Assembly: GCA_030524175.1 (NCBI GenBank)
Contig: JAUNHC010000043.1
Location: 1 to 43,784, forward strand
DNA length: 43,784 nt
Direction of reading: 5' to 3'
Source of the DNA: Eubacteriales bacterium
GTDB taxonomy: Bacteria; Bacillota; Clostridia; Lachnospirales; Lachnospiraceae
Positions 8,119-17,301 of this stretch are shown piece by piece (the stretch's first letter is position 1; each line of letters opens with the position of its first letter). The translations under genes were made by a program, and so were the position numbers. The notes beneath the pieces were generated by a model. It worked only from the letters and a program-made list of their open reading frames with translations, had not been told where the DNA came from and did not search any database.

Positions 8119-8171
8119 GCACTCCCAAATCCAGCGCGAAGGGAGTGCAGAGGGTCCGGCGCCCGGACCCT
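8119..8171. repeat. Pair of adjacent GC-rich hairpins, REP-like
   Basis: GCACTCCC (8119-8126) pairs with GGGAGTGC (8141-8148), and two bases later AGGGTCCGG (8151-8159) pairs with CCGGACCCT (8163-8171) around CGC. Both stems are perfect. No start codons or ribosome binding sites nearby suggest a gene. The composition and paired architecture resemble dispersed intergenic palindromes. I see no convincing gene in 7910-8347. Confidence 0.5.
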
Positions 8172-8347
8172 TTGCAAAATTCCCGGGGAGATATTATATC
8201 CCCAAACCCATATTACACTATTTTTCTAAGTAATACGCTTATTATTAATTATCGAAATTTAATTCATATTTACAAATATTAGCCATGCTTTTTGCGCGTT
8301 TACACGATGTTTTCCTGAAATACTACTATTAATATCGTAAAAATCTG

Positions 8348-8376
8348 TTTACTTTTAACCGAATTTCTGCTATATT
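8348..8376 (+). promoter_or_regulatory. Promoter of the symporter / UroD-like operon
   Basis: TTTACT (8348-8353) and TATATT (8371-8376) are separated by 17 bases. The start would be near 8383, leaving a ~100-nt leader that includes GCCCTA (8393-8398) and TAGGGC (8426-8431), a possible hairpin. Confidence 0.65.
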
Positions 8377-8485
8377 GTACCTATGTATGCGAAGCCCTAA
8401 AAGCAGGAGACGGGTAATGCAGTGATAGGGCCTGTAGGATGCAGGATACTTGCAAATGATAAACAAATGGGAGGGGGAATATGTT

Positions 8486-9892
8486 ATGAGTGACAATACC
8501 CAAGTCACAATCAAAAAAAACGTACCATGGATGTTTTTCACTGCTTACTTTACAAATCAGATTGGTTCTGCTCTCACCATGCTTTTTCTGACAGTCTTTA
8601 TCACAGAGTATATGGGCATTTCGCCTGCACTCATGGCTGTCAGCCTGACAGCGGCCCGAATCGCGGATCTTGTCGTTTCACTTTTCGCAGGAGCCATCGT
8701 CCAGAAGACAAATATGCGCTTTGGACAATTCCGTTCCTGGCTGGTGATCATCATGCCTATTGTCCAGGTTGCTACTTTCCTGATCTTTGTGAACCCTGAT
8801 ATCGGTACAACAGGAAAGGCAGTCCTGATCGGTATCGCGTATTTCTTTACAAGTGCTCCAATGAATATTTTCGTAGTTGTACACAATTCACTTATGGCCA
8901 AAATTTCAGGCCCCAATATGGCAAACAGGATGGCAATAACGCCCAGGCTCGTTCAGGGAATACAGCTGGGAAATATTGTAGCATCTATGATCACCCTTCC
9001 TCTTGTACAGTTCTTTGGCGGAAGTGAAATGACAAAGGGATTTCCTGTGGTCGCTGTATTGTTTGGCGTGATAGCTCTCGGCGGACAGATCCTGATGTTT
9101 ATAGGAACTAAAGATTATGATATTTATAACCCAAATCTTAAAAAGGTGGAAGGCAGTACCCAGTCGGTAAAGCTGACTGCAATGTACGGCGAAACTCTGA
9201 AAAACGGCCAGCTCTGGATACTGCTCATAACAGACATCCTGCGCCAGACATCAGTATTTGTACTTTCCGGCATGTTGGGGTATTTCTTTACCTTTGCAGT
9301 AGGTGACTTTACTATGATGAGTAAAGGCCTTTTGATCAACAGCTTAGCTGCCTGCGCAGGAGCCTTCTTTGTAGGTCCCTACATAGCACGGAGGATCGGA
9401 AAGAAGAATTCCAGTATACTTTCTGCAGGTATAGCTTGTATTGCTTATCTGATTCTTGCTTTCTTTGCAAAAGACAACTGGATCATCTATATAAGCTGTA
9501 CTGCATTTGCAGCGCTGGGCCTCTCTGTGGTGGGCTCTGTGGGCATTAATCTTTATCTGGATGCCGGTGAATACCAGTTCTACAAGACAGGCAAGGATAA
9601 CCGTCCTTTTGTTATGTCACTGCAGACAGTACCTATGAAGGTGGGGATGACACTTTCCGGTTCTATTGTAGCTGCGATCCTTTATGAGGCGGGCTACGTT
9701 CAGCATGAAGGGGCCGCCGCAACTATGTCCGACCCGCTGCGTATGGTATTCCTCACCGGTATACTCGTAGCCATCTTGTATGGTCTGTCAGCAATACTGG
9801 TGTCAACATTTAAGATAAATGAAGAAAAGTCTAAGGAATATGCAGCCGAAAATGACCGCACACTAAAGGACCGCATGGAGAAGCGGCCGTAG
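8486..9892 (+). CDS. GPH-type MFS cation symporter
   Basis: 468 residues from ATG 8486, chosen because GGGAGGGGG (8469-8477) is 8 bases upstream; an earlier in-frame ATG at 8450 has no such site. About 12 hydrophobic segments are visible. The N-terminal AYFTNQIGSAL, the loop RFGQFRSWL after segment 2, and HNSLMAKI are typical of the glycoside-pentoside-hexuronide:cation symporter family, which imports sugars or related organic anions with Na+ or H+. The substrate cannot be read from sequence. It lies 24 bases before a UroD-superfamily gene and was probably transcribed with it, suggesting import of a compound that the second enzyme processes. Confidence 0.8.
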   Translation: MSDNTQVTIKKNVPWMFFTAYFTNQIGSALTMLFLTVFITEYMGISPALMAVSLTAARIADLVVSLFAGAIVQKTNMRFGQFRSWLVIIMPIVQVATFLIFVNPDIGTTGKAVLIGIAYFFTSAPMNIFVVVHNSLMAKISGPNMANRMAITPRLVQGIQLGNIVASMITLPLVQFFGGSEMTKGFPVVAVLFGVIALGGQILMFIGTKDYDIYNPNLKKVEGSTQSVKLTAMYGETLKNGQLWILLITDILRQTSVFVLSGMLGYFFTFAVGDFTMMSKGLLINSLAACAGAFFVGPYIARRIGKKNSSILSAGIACIAYLILAFFAKDNWIIYISCTAFAALGLSVVGSVGINLYLDAGEYQFYKTGKDNRPFVMSLQTVPMKVGMTLSGSIVAAILYEAGYVQHEGAAATMSDPLRMVFLTGILVAILYGLSAILVSTFKINEEKSKEYAAENDRTLKDRMEKRP

Positions 9893-9916
9893 ATTTAAGT
9901 AAAGGAGGTTGATGAT

Positions 9917-10993
9917 ATGTCAGAAAGAATATACAATGGAATGCTGCCCTTAATGATCGATATGGTGTCTGCCACTGCCGGACCGGAGGTGGGCCAGATG
10001 CTGAAAAATGCACCTCTTGGCACAAAGCCATATAATCCTGATCTGCCCTGTTCCCCCCGGGAGAACATGAAACTCCTGCTGGAACACAAGATTCCTAAAT
10101 ATCTGCCCATATCAGGTGATACATATCCGATCACCCCGGATATTGTATGCGAGCGATCCTATGACAATAAGACAGGGCTTGACTGGTTCGGATGTAAATG
10201 GAGTTATGAGCCGGGCATAGGAGCCACTATCGTAAAACCAGGTGACGAGATGCTGGACTCTATAGAAGGCTGGCAGAATAAGATAACATTTCCGGATATA
10301 GATGCCTTGGACTGGGAAGAGTGTGCTCAGGGTATTGCTAAATACTATGATGACAACAGGATGTCTGACTGGTGGTTTCAGGTGGGCCTCTTTGAGCGAC
10401 TCCACTCTCTGCTTGGAATGCAGACTGCCCTGGAGTCCCTGATGATTGACGAGGACGAGGTTGCTGAGTTTTTTGACGCTTTGACAGAACATAAGATTCG
10501 TGTCATCAGAAAGCTGACCAGTCATTTCCGTGTGGAGATGATCTGCTACCACGATGACTGGGGCTATAATAAAGACGGATTCATACCCCCTGAGATTTTT
10601 GAACGCCTGATCGCACCTAACTTGAAGAAAATCGTTAGGGCAGTGCATGAAGGAGGCGCTTATTTTAACATGCATTCCGACGGACGTATAGAGCGTTATA
10701 TTCCATATATGATCGAGGCAGGAGTAGACATGTGGAATCCGGCACAGGCCGTAAATGACCTGGCTGCGATCAAACGTGAGTACGGCAGCCGCCTTGTACT
10801 GAACGGCGGTATGGATGAGGGCTGGACAAATGATCCTGCCGCAGACGAAGAAAAGCTGCGGGCTTATGTCCGGGATAAAGTGGATCTTCTGGGGGCAGGA
10901 GGCGGTTACTTGGCAAGCCCGGCAACTTTCAACGGGCGGAACAAGGCGATCATGACAGACGAACTGCGTAAATATGGAAGACATTTTTATTAA
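9917..10993 (+). CDS. Uroporphyrinogen decarboxylase-superfamily protein (methyltransferase-like)
   Basis: 358 residues with the (beta/alpha)8 pattern of the UroD/MtaA/CmuA superfamily. ATG 9917 follows AAAGGAGG. True heme-pathway UroD features are not evident and no heme genes are nearby. Methylcobamide:CoM methyltransferases in this group bind zinc through a His-x-Cys motif; here the corresponding site appears to be H253 in MHSDG, with Ser where Cys would stand, so zinc binding and methyl transfer are uncertain. C-terminal landmarks are VDMWNPAQ, NGGMDEG and LGAGGGYLASP. The partner symporter suggests catabolism of an imported small molecule such as a methylated or aromatic compound. No corrinoid protein is present in the window. 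Substrate unknown. Confidence 0.7.
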   Translation: MSERIYNGMLPLMIDMVSATAGPEVGQMLKNAPLGTKPYNPDLPCSPRENMKLLLEHKIPKYLPISGDTYPITPDIVCERSYDNKTGLDWFGCKWSYEPGIGATIVKPGDEMLDSIEGWQNKITFPDIDALDWEECAQGIAKYYDDNRMSDWWFQVGLFERLHSLLGMQTALESLMIDEDEVAEFFDALTEHKIRVIRKLTSHFRVEMICYHDDWGYNKDGFIPPEIFERLIAPNLKKIVRAVHEGGAYFNMHSDGRIERYIPYMIEAGVDMWNPAQAVNDLAAIKREYGSRLVLNGGMDEGWTNDPAADEEKLRAYVRDKVDLLGAGGGYLASPATFNGRNKAIMTDELRKYGRHFY

Positions 10994-11076
10994 CTTAATC
11001 TGTGCACTTTACCCTTACCGGCAGCAGCAGACGGGAACGTAAACACAGGCGGTTCCTGCCTTTCATAAAAAAATCC

Positions 11077-11105
11077 TTGCAATTGGTGTATTTTGGTGCT
11101 ACAAT
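11077..11105 (+). promoter_or_regulatory. Promoter of the rimP-nusA-infB operon
   Basis: TTGCAA (11077-11082) and TACAAT (11100-11105) have a 17-base spacer. Transcription would start near 11112, 76 nt upstream of the rimP start codon. Confidence 0.8.
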
Positions 11106-11129
11106 GAATAAAACTTAGAACTTGTTGGC

Positions 11130-11160
11130 ATAGGAGTGGGCGAGAGCCCGCTCCTATTTG
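11130..11160 (+). promoter_or_regulatory. Leader hairpin with GNRA loop, possible attenuator of the nusA operon
   Basis: ATAGGAG-T-GGGC (11130-11141) pairs with GCCC-G-CTCCTAT (11146-11157) as a 12-bp stem with one G-T pair and a GAGA tetraloop, followed by TTTG. It sits between promoter and rimP start. nusA operons are known to be feedback-regulated by NusA, so a NusA-responsive terminator is a reasonable inference. The very short T tract argues against simple intrinsic termination. Confidence 0.55.
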
Positions 11161-11187
11161 CTGGAAGGAGAAAGGCAGGTGGGAAGC

Positions 11188-11652
11188 ATGAGCAGACGAG
11201 AGATATATGAGCAGAAGGCAGAAGCGCTGTTGATGCCTATTGTGGATGAGCATGGCTTTGAGCTGGTGGATGTAGAGTATGTTAAGGAAGCGGGGAATTG
11301 GTATCTGCGGGGCTATATTGACAAGCCGGGCGGCATCACGGTCAATGACTGTGAAGCAGTGAGCAGGGCTTTCAGCGAGAAGCTGGATGAGGATGACTTT
11401 ATAGAAGACAGCTACATTATGGAAATCAGTTCTCCGGGTCTGGACAGACCATTAAAAAAAGAAAAAGATTTTGTGAGAAGCATGGGAAAACTGGTGGAAA
11501 TCCGCACCTACCGGCCAATCGAAAAACAAAAAGAGTTCTGCGGCATTTTATCAGCATATGATAGTAACAGTGTGACGATTGAGGAAGACGGGACAGAACG
11601 GACCTTTGACAAGAAGGATATTGCACTGGTACGTCTGGCTATTGAATTTTAA
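11188..11652 (+). CDS. rimP: Ribosome maturation factor RimP
   Basis: 154 residues from ATG 11188; an upstream in-frame TTG 11158 lies in the leader hairpin tail and is unlikely. RimP binds the 30S subunit precursor and assists assembly around S12. The N-terminal alpha/beta domain has GFELVDVEYVKEAGNWYLR and YIDKPGGITVNDCEAVSR, then SYIMEISSPGLDRPL, the most conserved RimP signature; the C-terminal half is the SH3-like barrel. It is the first gene of the operon and is followed 106 bases later by nusA, the usual arrangement in Firmicutes. Confidence 0.95.
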   Translation: MSRREIYEQKAEALLMPIVDEHGFELVDVEYVKEAGNWYLRGYIDKPGGITVNDCEAVSRAFSEKLDEDDFIEDSYIMEISSPGLDRPLKKEKDFVRSMGKLVEIRTYRPIEKQKEFCGILSAYDSNSVTIEEDGTERTFDKKDIALVRLAIEF

Positions 11653-11758
11653 CTTTAGCGGCTCAATGCAGGAGCATGCGGCGGCATGACATATATGCCG
11701 TGTGGCGGATAGAGCATCCGTTATGTAGGTTTGACAAATTAGGAGGAAAAGAGAAAAA

Positions 11759-13036
11759 ATGAACAGAGAGTTAATGGAAGCGCTGGATATCCTGGAAAAA
11801 GAAAAGAGTATCAGCAAGGATACTCTGCTGGGAGCTATCGAGCAGTCTTTGATCCAGGCGTGCAAGAACCATTTCGGCAAGGCTGATAATGTACACGTGA
11901 CCATTGATCCGGAAACCTGTGATTTCAGTGTATATGCAGAACGGACCGTGGTAGAGTATGTGGATGACTCGGCGTTGGAGATTTCTCTGGTAGATGCACA
12001 GAAAATCAATACCAATGCAGAAATCGGTGATGTGGTGAAGGTGCAGATCCATTCAAAGGAATTTGGCCGGATAGCAACCCAGAATGCCAAGAATGTAATA
12101 TTACAGAAAATCCGCGAAGAAGAGCGGAAGGTTCTGTATGACCAGTACTACGGAAAAGAAAAAGAAGTAGTGACTGGTATCGTTCAGCGTGTGATGGGCA
12201 AAAATGTAAGTATCAATTTAGGCAAGGCTGACGCTATATTAAGTGAAAATGAACAGGTTAAGGGTGAAATCTTCCAGCCTACTGAGAGGATCAAGGTTTA
12301 TATCCTTGAGGTCAAGGATACACCTAAGGGACCTCGTATCCTGGTGTCCAGGACACATCCGGGCCTGGTGAAGCGCCTTTTTGAATCTGAGGTTGCAGAG
12401 GTGAAGGATGGTACGGTAGAGATTAAGAGCATTGCCCGTGAGGCAGGCTCCCGTACTAAGATCGCTGTGAGCAGCAATGATCCTGATGTGGATCCGGTTG
12501 GTGCCTGTGTGGGTATGAACGGTGCCCGTGTAGGGGCTATTGTAGGGGAACTGCGAGGAGAAAAAATTGATATCATCAACTGGGATGAAAACCCGGCGAT
12601 TTTAATTGAGAACGCTTTAAGTCCGGCTAAGGTTATCGCTGTTATGGCTGACCCGGATGATAAGACAGCCCTGGTGGTTGTTCCTGATTACCAGCTTTCT
12701 CTGGCAATCGGCAAGGAAGGGCAGAATGCACGTCTTGCGGCAAGGCTCACCGGCTTTAAGATCGACATCAAGAGTGAGACACAGGCAAGAGAATCCGGAG
12801 ACTTCTACGATTATGAAGACGATGAATACTATGAGGATGAAGAGTACGAAGAAGAGTACAGTGAATCTGCCGGGGAAGAGCAATACAGCGATACAGCAGC
12901 GGATGCAGAGGAAGAGGTTTATGACAGCTCTGCTGAGGAGAACATGGCAGAAGAATCAGTAGAACAGGTTTCAGCGGCAGAGGAGGAGTATGAAGAAGCA
13001 TCCGGAGATGCAGAAGAATATGAAGACGAAAAGTAA
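11759..13036 (+). CDS. nusA: Transcription termination/antitermination factor NusA
   Basis: 425 residues. It binds RNA polymerase near the exit channel and modulates pausing, intrinsic termination and antitermination. The N-terminal polymerase-binding domain covers about 1-125, S1 about 134-200, then two KH domains to about 345, with [19 protein letters not shown] and [18 protein letters not shown] as the GxxG loops. Residues 346-425 form an extremely acidic Glu/Asp/Tyr tail ([15 protein letters not shown]), which is not part of the core and varies between species. The ribosome binding site is AGGAGG at about 11742. Its 3' end overlaps ylxR by 17 bases. Confidence 0.95.
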   Translation: MNRELMEALDILEKEKSISKDTLLGAIEQSLIQACKNHFGKADNVHVTIDPETCDFSVYAERTVVEYVDDSALEISLVDAQKINTNAEIGDVVKVQIHSKEFGRIATQNAKNVILQKIREEERKVLYDQYYGKEKEVVTGIVQRVMGKNVSINLGKADAILSENEQVKGEIFQPTERIKVYILEVKDTPKGPRILVSRTHPGLVKRLFESEVAEVKDGTVEIKSIAREAGSRTKIAVSSNDPDVDPVGACVGMNGARVGAIVGELRGEKIDIINWDENPAILIENALSPAKVIAVMADPDDKTALVVVPDYQLSLAIGKEGQNARLAARLTGFKIDIKSETQARESGDFYDYEDDEYYEDEEYEEEYSESAGEEQYSDTAADAEEEVYDSSAEENMAEESVEQVSAAEEEYEEASGDAEEYEDEK

Positions 13037-13295
13037 GATTCCTATGCGTCAGTGTACTGGCTGCAGGGAAATGAAAAGTAAGAAGGAAATGATTAGGGTT
13101 CTTAAAACAGCAGAGGATGAGATCGTGCTGGATACTACAGGGAAAAAGAACGGCAGGGGTGCTTATCTGTGTTTTTCAGGGGATTGCCTTGAGAAAGCAA
13201 TAAAAAATCACGGCCTGGAGCGTTCTCTGAAGGCTGCGATCCCCGATGAAGTCTATGAGAGCCTTAAAAAGGAGTTAAGTGCGATTGAAAAATAA
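13020..13295 (+). CDS. ylxR: YlxR family RNA-binding protein
   Basis: 91 residues from ATG 13020 ([12 protein letters not shown]), which lies inside the end of nusA; an upstream in-frame ATG 12990 would add an acidic-tail shadow and is less likely. The YlxR fold shows IPMRQCTGCREMKSKKEMIRV at the N-terminus and GRGAYLCFSGDCLEKA with the conserved GRGAYLC signature. The family is nucleic-acid binding, encoded between nusA and infB in Firmicutes, and has been linked to RNase P or nucleoid functions. Start overlap with nusA suggests translational coupling. Confidence 0.9.
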   Translation: MKTKSKIPMRQCTGCREMKSKKEMIRVLKTAEDEIVLDTTGKKNGRGAYLCFSGDCLEKAIKNHGLERSLKAAIPDEVYESLKKELSAIEK

Positions 13296-13599
13296 TAAAA
13301 CACTGTCTTTGATAGGACTTGCCACGAAGGCCGGAAAGACCGTCAGCGGAGAGTTTTCTACAGAAAAATCCGTGAAGACGGGCAAGGGCTTTTTGGTATT
13401 GGTTGCAGACGATGCCTCCGAAAATACGAAGAAAAAGTTTCGGAATATGTGTACCTTTTATGAGGTGCCGTTATATTTCCTTTCAGACAAAGAGAGCCTT
13501 GGCAGAGCAATGGGAAAAGAATTCCGTGCAAGCCTGGCCGTACAGGATGAAAATTTTGCGAAAGCAATAATTAAAGAACTGGAGCGGGATAAACTGTAA
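13279..13599 (+). CDS. ylxQ: L7Ae-family ribosomal protein YlxQ
   Basis: 106 residues. GTG 13279 follows AAGGAG (13269-13274) by only 4 bases; TTG 13285 with 10 bases spacing is an alternative. The L7Ae/L30e/S12e/Gadd45 fold binds kink-turn RNA; visible landmarks are LIGLATKAGKTVSGEFSTEKSVK and LVLVADDASENTKKKF, then VPLYFLSDKESLGRAMGKE. It overlaps the ylxR end by 17 bases, indicating coupling within the operon. The cellular RNA partner is not known from sequence. Confidence 0.9.
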   Translation: MRLKNNKTLSLIGLATKAGKTVSGEFSTEKSVKTGKGFLVLVADDASENTKKKFRNMCTFYEVPLYFLSDKESLGRAMGKEFRASLAVQDENFAKAIIKELERDKL

Positions 13600-13652
13600 G
13601 GCGGAAAAGATAACCCGTTTTACCAGTGAATTGGTCAGAAGGAGGTATGGCA

Positions 13653-16600
13653 ATGTCGAAGATCAGAGTACATGAGCTTGCCAAAGAATTAGGCAGACAG
13701 AACAGAGAAGTAATAGAGGTTTTAAAAGCAAAGGGCATGGATGTGAAGAGCCATATGAGCAACATTGAAGAGCCTTATGTTTCAATGGTAAAAGAAAAAT
13801 TTGGATTAGCGGGAAAGGAGCAAGTTATAAAGTTGGATAATACTCCCAAAACAGAAGAAAAGGTAGTTACGGCGAACACAGAAGCAGGAAAAGCGGAGGC
13901 GCCGAAAAAGAAAAAAAATATCATCCGTGTATATCATGCACAGAATGCAAGTGACGGAGGAAAGACCAGGAGAAGACCTAATTCGGGGGAACGCAAGGGC
14001 GGAGCCCGTCCTCAGGGCAGTGCGCAGCAGCGTCCCGCACAGGCAAAACCTCAGGAAGCAAAGCCTGTTGAACAGGTTCAGGCAAAGCCGGCAGCTCCGT
14101 CACCGGAGAAAACGGCAGCTCCTGCAGCAGCAGCCGGGGAGCAGGCAGCGATCAAGCAGCCGGCAGTAAATAAACAGCCCGCAGCAGAAAATACAAGCCG
14201 TCCGGCAGCAGCAGGCCAGACCTCTGTAAATCAGAGCAGCCCAAATCAGCCTGTTCAGAGCCAGAATCGTCCTCAGGGGCAGAGCAGCCAGAATCAGGCT
14301 GTCCAGGGACAGAATCGTCCTCAGGGCCAGAATACCCAGGGTCAGGGAGGCCAGAACCGTTACCAGGGCCAGAACAGCCAAAGCCAGGGCGGTCAGGGCC
14401 AGAATCGTTACCAGGGGCAGAACAGCCAGGGTCAGGGTGGTCAGGGCCAGAACCGTTACCAGGGCCAGAACAGCCAAGGCCAGGGAGGTCAAAGACCTCG
14501 TTACCAGGGTCAGAACCAGGGAGGCCAGGGCCAAAACCGTTATCAGGGTCAGAACAGCCAGAACCGTCCTCAGGGTCAGGGCGGACAGAGCCGCCCCCAG
14601 AACACTCAGGGCAGAGATTTCCGTGACAACCGCGGGGGAGAAAACAGAAATAATCAGGGCCAGAATCGTCCTCAGGGTCAGTACGGCCAGAACCGTTACC
14701 CAAGAACAGGGGATAACAGCAGCCGTCCGGTAAGGCCGGGAGATAATAACGGACGTCCGGCAAGACCAGGGGATAACCGCGGTCAGAGACCGGGAGGTCC
14801 GGGAAGACCTCAGGGCCAGAACGGACAGGGCCGTCCTCAGGGCAATTACCAGGGCAGAAGCGACAACCGTTTTGGAGGACCGAATCGTCCTCAGGGCGGC
14901 GGACAGCGTCCGGCAGCCAGAAAGACCGACGGTGAGGCAGTATTTACTACAGAGCTGACTAAGACAGCTAAGGACAGCAAGAGAGAACGTGACAGAGAGA
15001 ACAAAAATAAGAAAAAAGAGTTTGATAAAGCAGCAACTGCAAGCCGCAGACCAAACCAGGGAGGCTTCAGGCAGAATTCCAGAATACCGAAGGCTCTTCA
15101 GAAGCTGGTTCCTCAGCAGAAACCGGAAGAGAAGAAACCAGAAGTAAAGGAAATCATGCTTCCTGAGAAAATGACTATCCGTGAGCTGGCAGAGGCAATG
15201 AAGATGCAGCCGTCAGCCATTGTGAAAAAACTGTTCCTTCAGGGAATCATGGTTACTGTAAATCATGAGATAGATTTCGAAAAAGCGCAGGAAATTGCAT
15301 TGGAATATGATATTGTGGCTGAACAGGAAGTAAAGGTGGATGTGATCGAGGAACTTCTGAAAGAGGAAGAAGAGGATGAATCCACCATGACAGCCAGACC
15401 TCCTGTAGTCTGCGTAATGGGCCATGTCGACCACGGTAAAACATCCCTTCTGGATGCCATCAGGGATACAAGTGTCACAAGAGGCGAGGCCGGCGGAATC
15501 ACTCAGCATATCGGTGCTTATGTAGTCAAGGTTGATGACCAGAAGATCACCTTCCTGGATACACCTGGCCATGAGGCATTTACAGCTATGCGTATGCGTG
15601 GCGCAAATGCAACAGATATCGCAGTCCTGGTGGTTGCGGCAGATGACGGTGTGATGCCACAGACAGTGGAAGCTATCAGCCATGCAAAAGCTGCAGGCGT
15701 AGAAATCATTGTTGCCATCAATAAAATTGATAAACCAAGTGCAAATGTGGAACGTGTCAAACAAGAACTTTCCGAGTATGAGCTTATTCCTGAGGACTGG
15801 GGCGGAAGCACAATTTTCGTGCCTGTATCAGCACACACAGGAGAGGGCATTGACACCCTTCTTGAGATGATCCTTCTTACAGCAGAAGTGAGTGAGCTGA
15901 AGGCAAACCCGAAACGTGCGGCAAGAGGTCTTGTCATTGAGGCACAGCTTGATAAAGGAAAGGGGCCTGTAGCCACGATCCTTGTACAGAAGGGAACTCT
16001 TCATGTAGGTGATTTCATCGCGGCAGGCGCTTGCAGCGGCAAGGTCCGTGCCATGATGGATGATAAAGGACGGCGTGTAAAAGAAGCAGGCCCGTCTACT
16101 CCTGTAGAGATTCTGGGACTTGGCGATGTACCTAACGCAGGTGAGATCCTTATGTCCTTTGACAGTGACAAAGAGGCTAAGAGCTTTGCAGGTGCTTTTG
16201 TTTCTGAGAATAAGAATCGTCTTCTGGAGGATACTAAGGCTAAATTGTCACTGGATAATCTCTTTGACCAGATTCAGGCAAGCGATCTGAAGGAACTTCC
16301 TATCGTGGTGAAAGCAGATGTTCAGGGTTCTGTGGAAGCAGTTAAGCAGAGTTTGACAAAGCTTTCCAACGAAGAGGTTATTGTAAGAGTTATCCACGGC
16401 GGAGTCGGTGCGATCAATGAGTCTGACGTAAGCCTTGCAGCTACTTCCAATGCTATTATCATCGGCTTTAACGTGCGCCCTGATACGATGGCAAAGCAGC
16501 TTGCAGAGCAGGAAGGTGTGGATTTACGTCTGTATAAAGTTATTTATCAGGCGATCGAGGATGTGGAAGCAGCCATGAAGGGTATGCTGGATCCTGTATT

Positions 16601-16895
16601 CGAGGAGAAGGTTATCGGTCATGCAGAAGTGCGCCAGCTGTTTAAGGCATCCGGTGTAGGTACCATTGCAGGAAGCTATGTTCTGGACGGTATGTTCCAG
16701 AGAAACTGCAAGGTGCGTATTACAAGAGAGGGCGAGCAGATTTTCGACGGCGAGCTGGCATCTCTGAAGCGTTTTAAAGATGATGTAAAAGAAGTAAAAA
16801 CAGGATATGAATGTGGTTTTGTATTTGACGGATTTAATGAGGTTAAGGAAGAAGACCGCGTAGAAGCATATATCATGGTAGAAGTACCAAGATAG
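13653..16895 (+). CDS. infB: Translation initiation factor IF-2 with long Q/G/N-rich segment
   Basis: 1080 residues from ATG 13653, chosen because GGAGGT at 13641-13646 is optimally placed; GTG 13626 and ATG 13647 are in frame but upstream of or inside that site. IF-2 is the GTPase that places initiator tRNA on the 30S subunit and promotes subunit joining. Order: IF2_N domain 1-40 ([16 protein letters not shown]), long disordered region to about 500, second IF2_N about 515-565 ([20 protein letters not shown]), GTPase from about 583 with GHVDHGKT at 590-597, [16 protein letters not shown], then domains II, III and IV to the end. Residues about 190-425 consist of Gln, Gly, Asn, Arg, Pro, Ser and Tyr, partly as tandem repeats. 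Length is greater than B. subtilis or E. coli IF-2 because of this segment. Confidence 0.95.
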   Translation: MSKIRVHELAKELGRQNREVIEVLKAKGMDVKSHMSNIEEPYVSMVKEKFGLAGKEQVIKLDNTPKTEEKVVTANTEAGKAEAPKKKKNIIRVYHAQNASDGGKTRRRPNSGERKGGARPQGSAQQRPAQAKPQEAKPVEQVQAKPAAPSPEKTAAPAAAAGEQAAIKQPAVNKQPAAENTSRPAAAGQTSVNQSSPNQPVQSQNRPQGQSSQNQAVQGQNRPQGQNTQGQGGQNRYQGQNSQSQGGQGQNRYQGQNSQGQGGQGQNRYQGQNSQGQGGQRPRYQGQNQGGQGQNRYQGQNSQNRPQGQGGQSRPQNTQGRDFRDNRGGENRNNQGQNRPQGQYGQNRYPRTGDNSSRPVRPGDNNGRPARPGDNRGQRPGGPGRPQGQNGQGRPQGNYQGRSDNRFGGPNRPQGGGQRPAARKTDGEAVFTTELTKTAKDSKRERDRENKNKKKEFDKAATASRRPNQGGFRQNSRIPKALQKLVPQQKPEEKKPEVKEIMLPEKMTIRELAEAMKMQPSAIVKKLFLQGIMVTVNHEIDFEKAQEIALEYDIVAEQEVKVDVIEELLKEEEEDESTMTARPPVVCVMGHVDHGKTSLLDAIRDTSVTRGEAGGITQHIGAYVVKVDDQKITFLDTPGHEAFTAMRMRGANATDIAVLVVAADDGVMPQTVEAISHAKAAGVEIIVAINKIDKPSANVERVKQELSEYELIPEDWGGSTIFVPVSAHTGEGIDTLLEMILLTAEVSELKANPKRAARGLVIEAQLDKGKGPVATILVQKGTLHVGDFIAAGACSGKVRAMMDDKGRRVKEAGPSTPVEILGLGDVPNAGEILMSFDSDKEAKSFAGAFVSENKNRLLEDTKAKLSLDNLFDQIQASDLKELPIVVKADVQGSVEAVKQSLTKLSNEEVIVRVIHGGVGAINESDVSLAATSNAIIIGFNVRPDTMAKQLAEQEGVDLRLYKVIYQAIEDVEAAMKGMLDPVFEEKVIGHAEVRQLFKASGVGTIAGSYVLDGMFQRNCKVRITREGEQIFDGELASLKRFKDDVKEVKTGYECGFVFDGFNEVKEEDRVEAYIMVEVPR
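14349..14528 (+). repeat. 48-bp in-frame tandem repeats inside infB
   Basis: Units 14349-14396, 14397-14444 and 14445-14492 each encode 16 residues beginning [11 protein letters not shown] and ending QGGQ. A shortened 12-codon unit (14493-14528) and a diverged one (from 14529) follow. Synonymous differences between units (CGT constant; GGC/GGG/GGT, CAA/CAG varying) show selection for the peptide rather than recent slippage alone. Confidence 0.9.
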
Positions 16896-16907
16896 GAGTG
16901 AGACATA

Positions 16908-17288
16908 ATGAGAAAAAACAGCATCAAGAATACAAGGGTCAATGGGGAAGTGCAGAAGGAACTGAGCATTATCATCCGCAATGAAATCAAAGATCCGCGT
17001 ATTCACCCCATGACATCTGTCATGGCGGTAGAAGTGGCTCCGGATTTAAAAACTTGTAAGGCATATATCAGTGTCCTCGGGGATAAGGAAGCAAAAGATG
17101 CGACGATCAAAGGTCTGGTCAGCGCGGAGGGATATATCCGCCGCCAGCTTGCAAAAAGCCTCAACCTGAGAAACACACCTGAGATAAGATTTATCCTGGA
17201 TGAATCTATAGAATATGGAGTGAATATGTCTAAGTTGATCGATGATGTTACAAAAAAAGACAGCTCCCCAGAGGAGCCCCAGGAGTAA
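16908..17288 (+). CDS. rbfA: 30S ribosome-binding factor A
   Basis: 126 residues, 12 bases after infB with ribosome binding site TAGGAGTGAG. RbfA binds the 30S subunit near the 5' helix of 16S rRNA and is needed for late maturation and cold growth. The KH-like fold is recognisable from RVNGEVQKELSIIIRNEIKDPR, VAPDLKTCKAYISVLGD and FILDESIEYGVNMSKLI. Position after infB is conserved across bacteria. Confidence 0.95.
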   Translation: MRKNSIKNTRVNGEVQKELSIIIRNEIKDPRIHPMTSVMAVEVAPDLKTCKAYISVLGDKEAKDATIKGLVSAEGYIRRQLAKSLNLRNTPEIRFILDESIEYGVNMSKLIDDVTKKDSSPEEPQE

Positions 17289-17301
17289 AGAGGGTGAATG
17301 C

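Noticed and set aside
10112-10984. 290-codon minus-strand frame opposite the UroD-like gene
   Set aside because: The plus-strand protein has clear family similarity and a strong ribosome binding site; the antisense frame has neither.
14100-14763. Two long minus-strand frames opposite the infB repeats, one hydrophobic, one with CSGPGNGSG repeats
   Set aside because: They are antisense shadows of the repetitive Gln/Gly coding sequence with no ribosome binding site.
17242-17301. N-terminal extension of the NrnA frame
   Set aside because: It overlaps rbfA and the ribosome binding site precedes ATG 17302.
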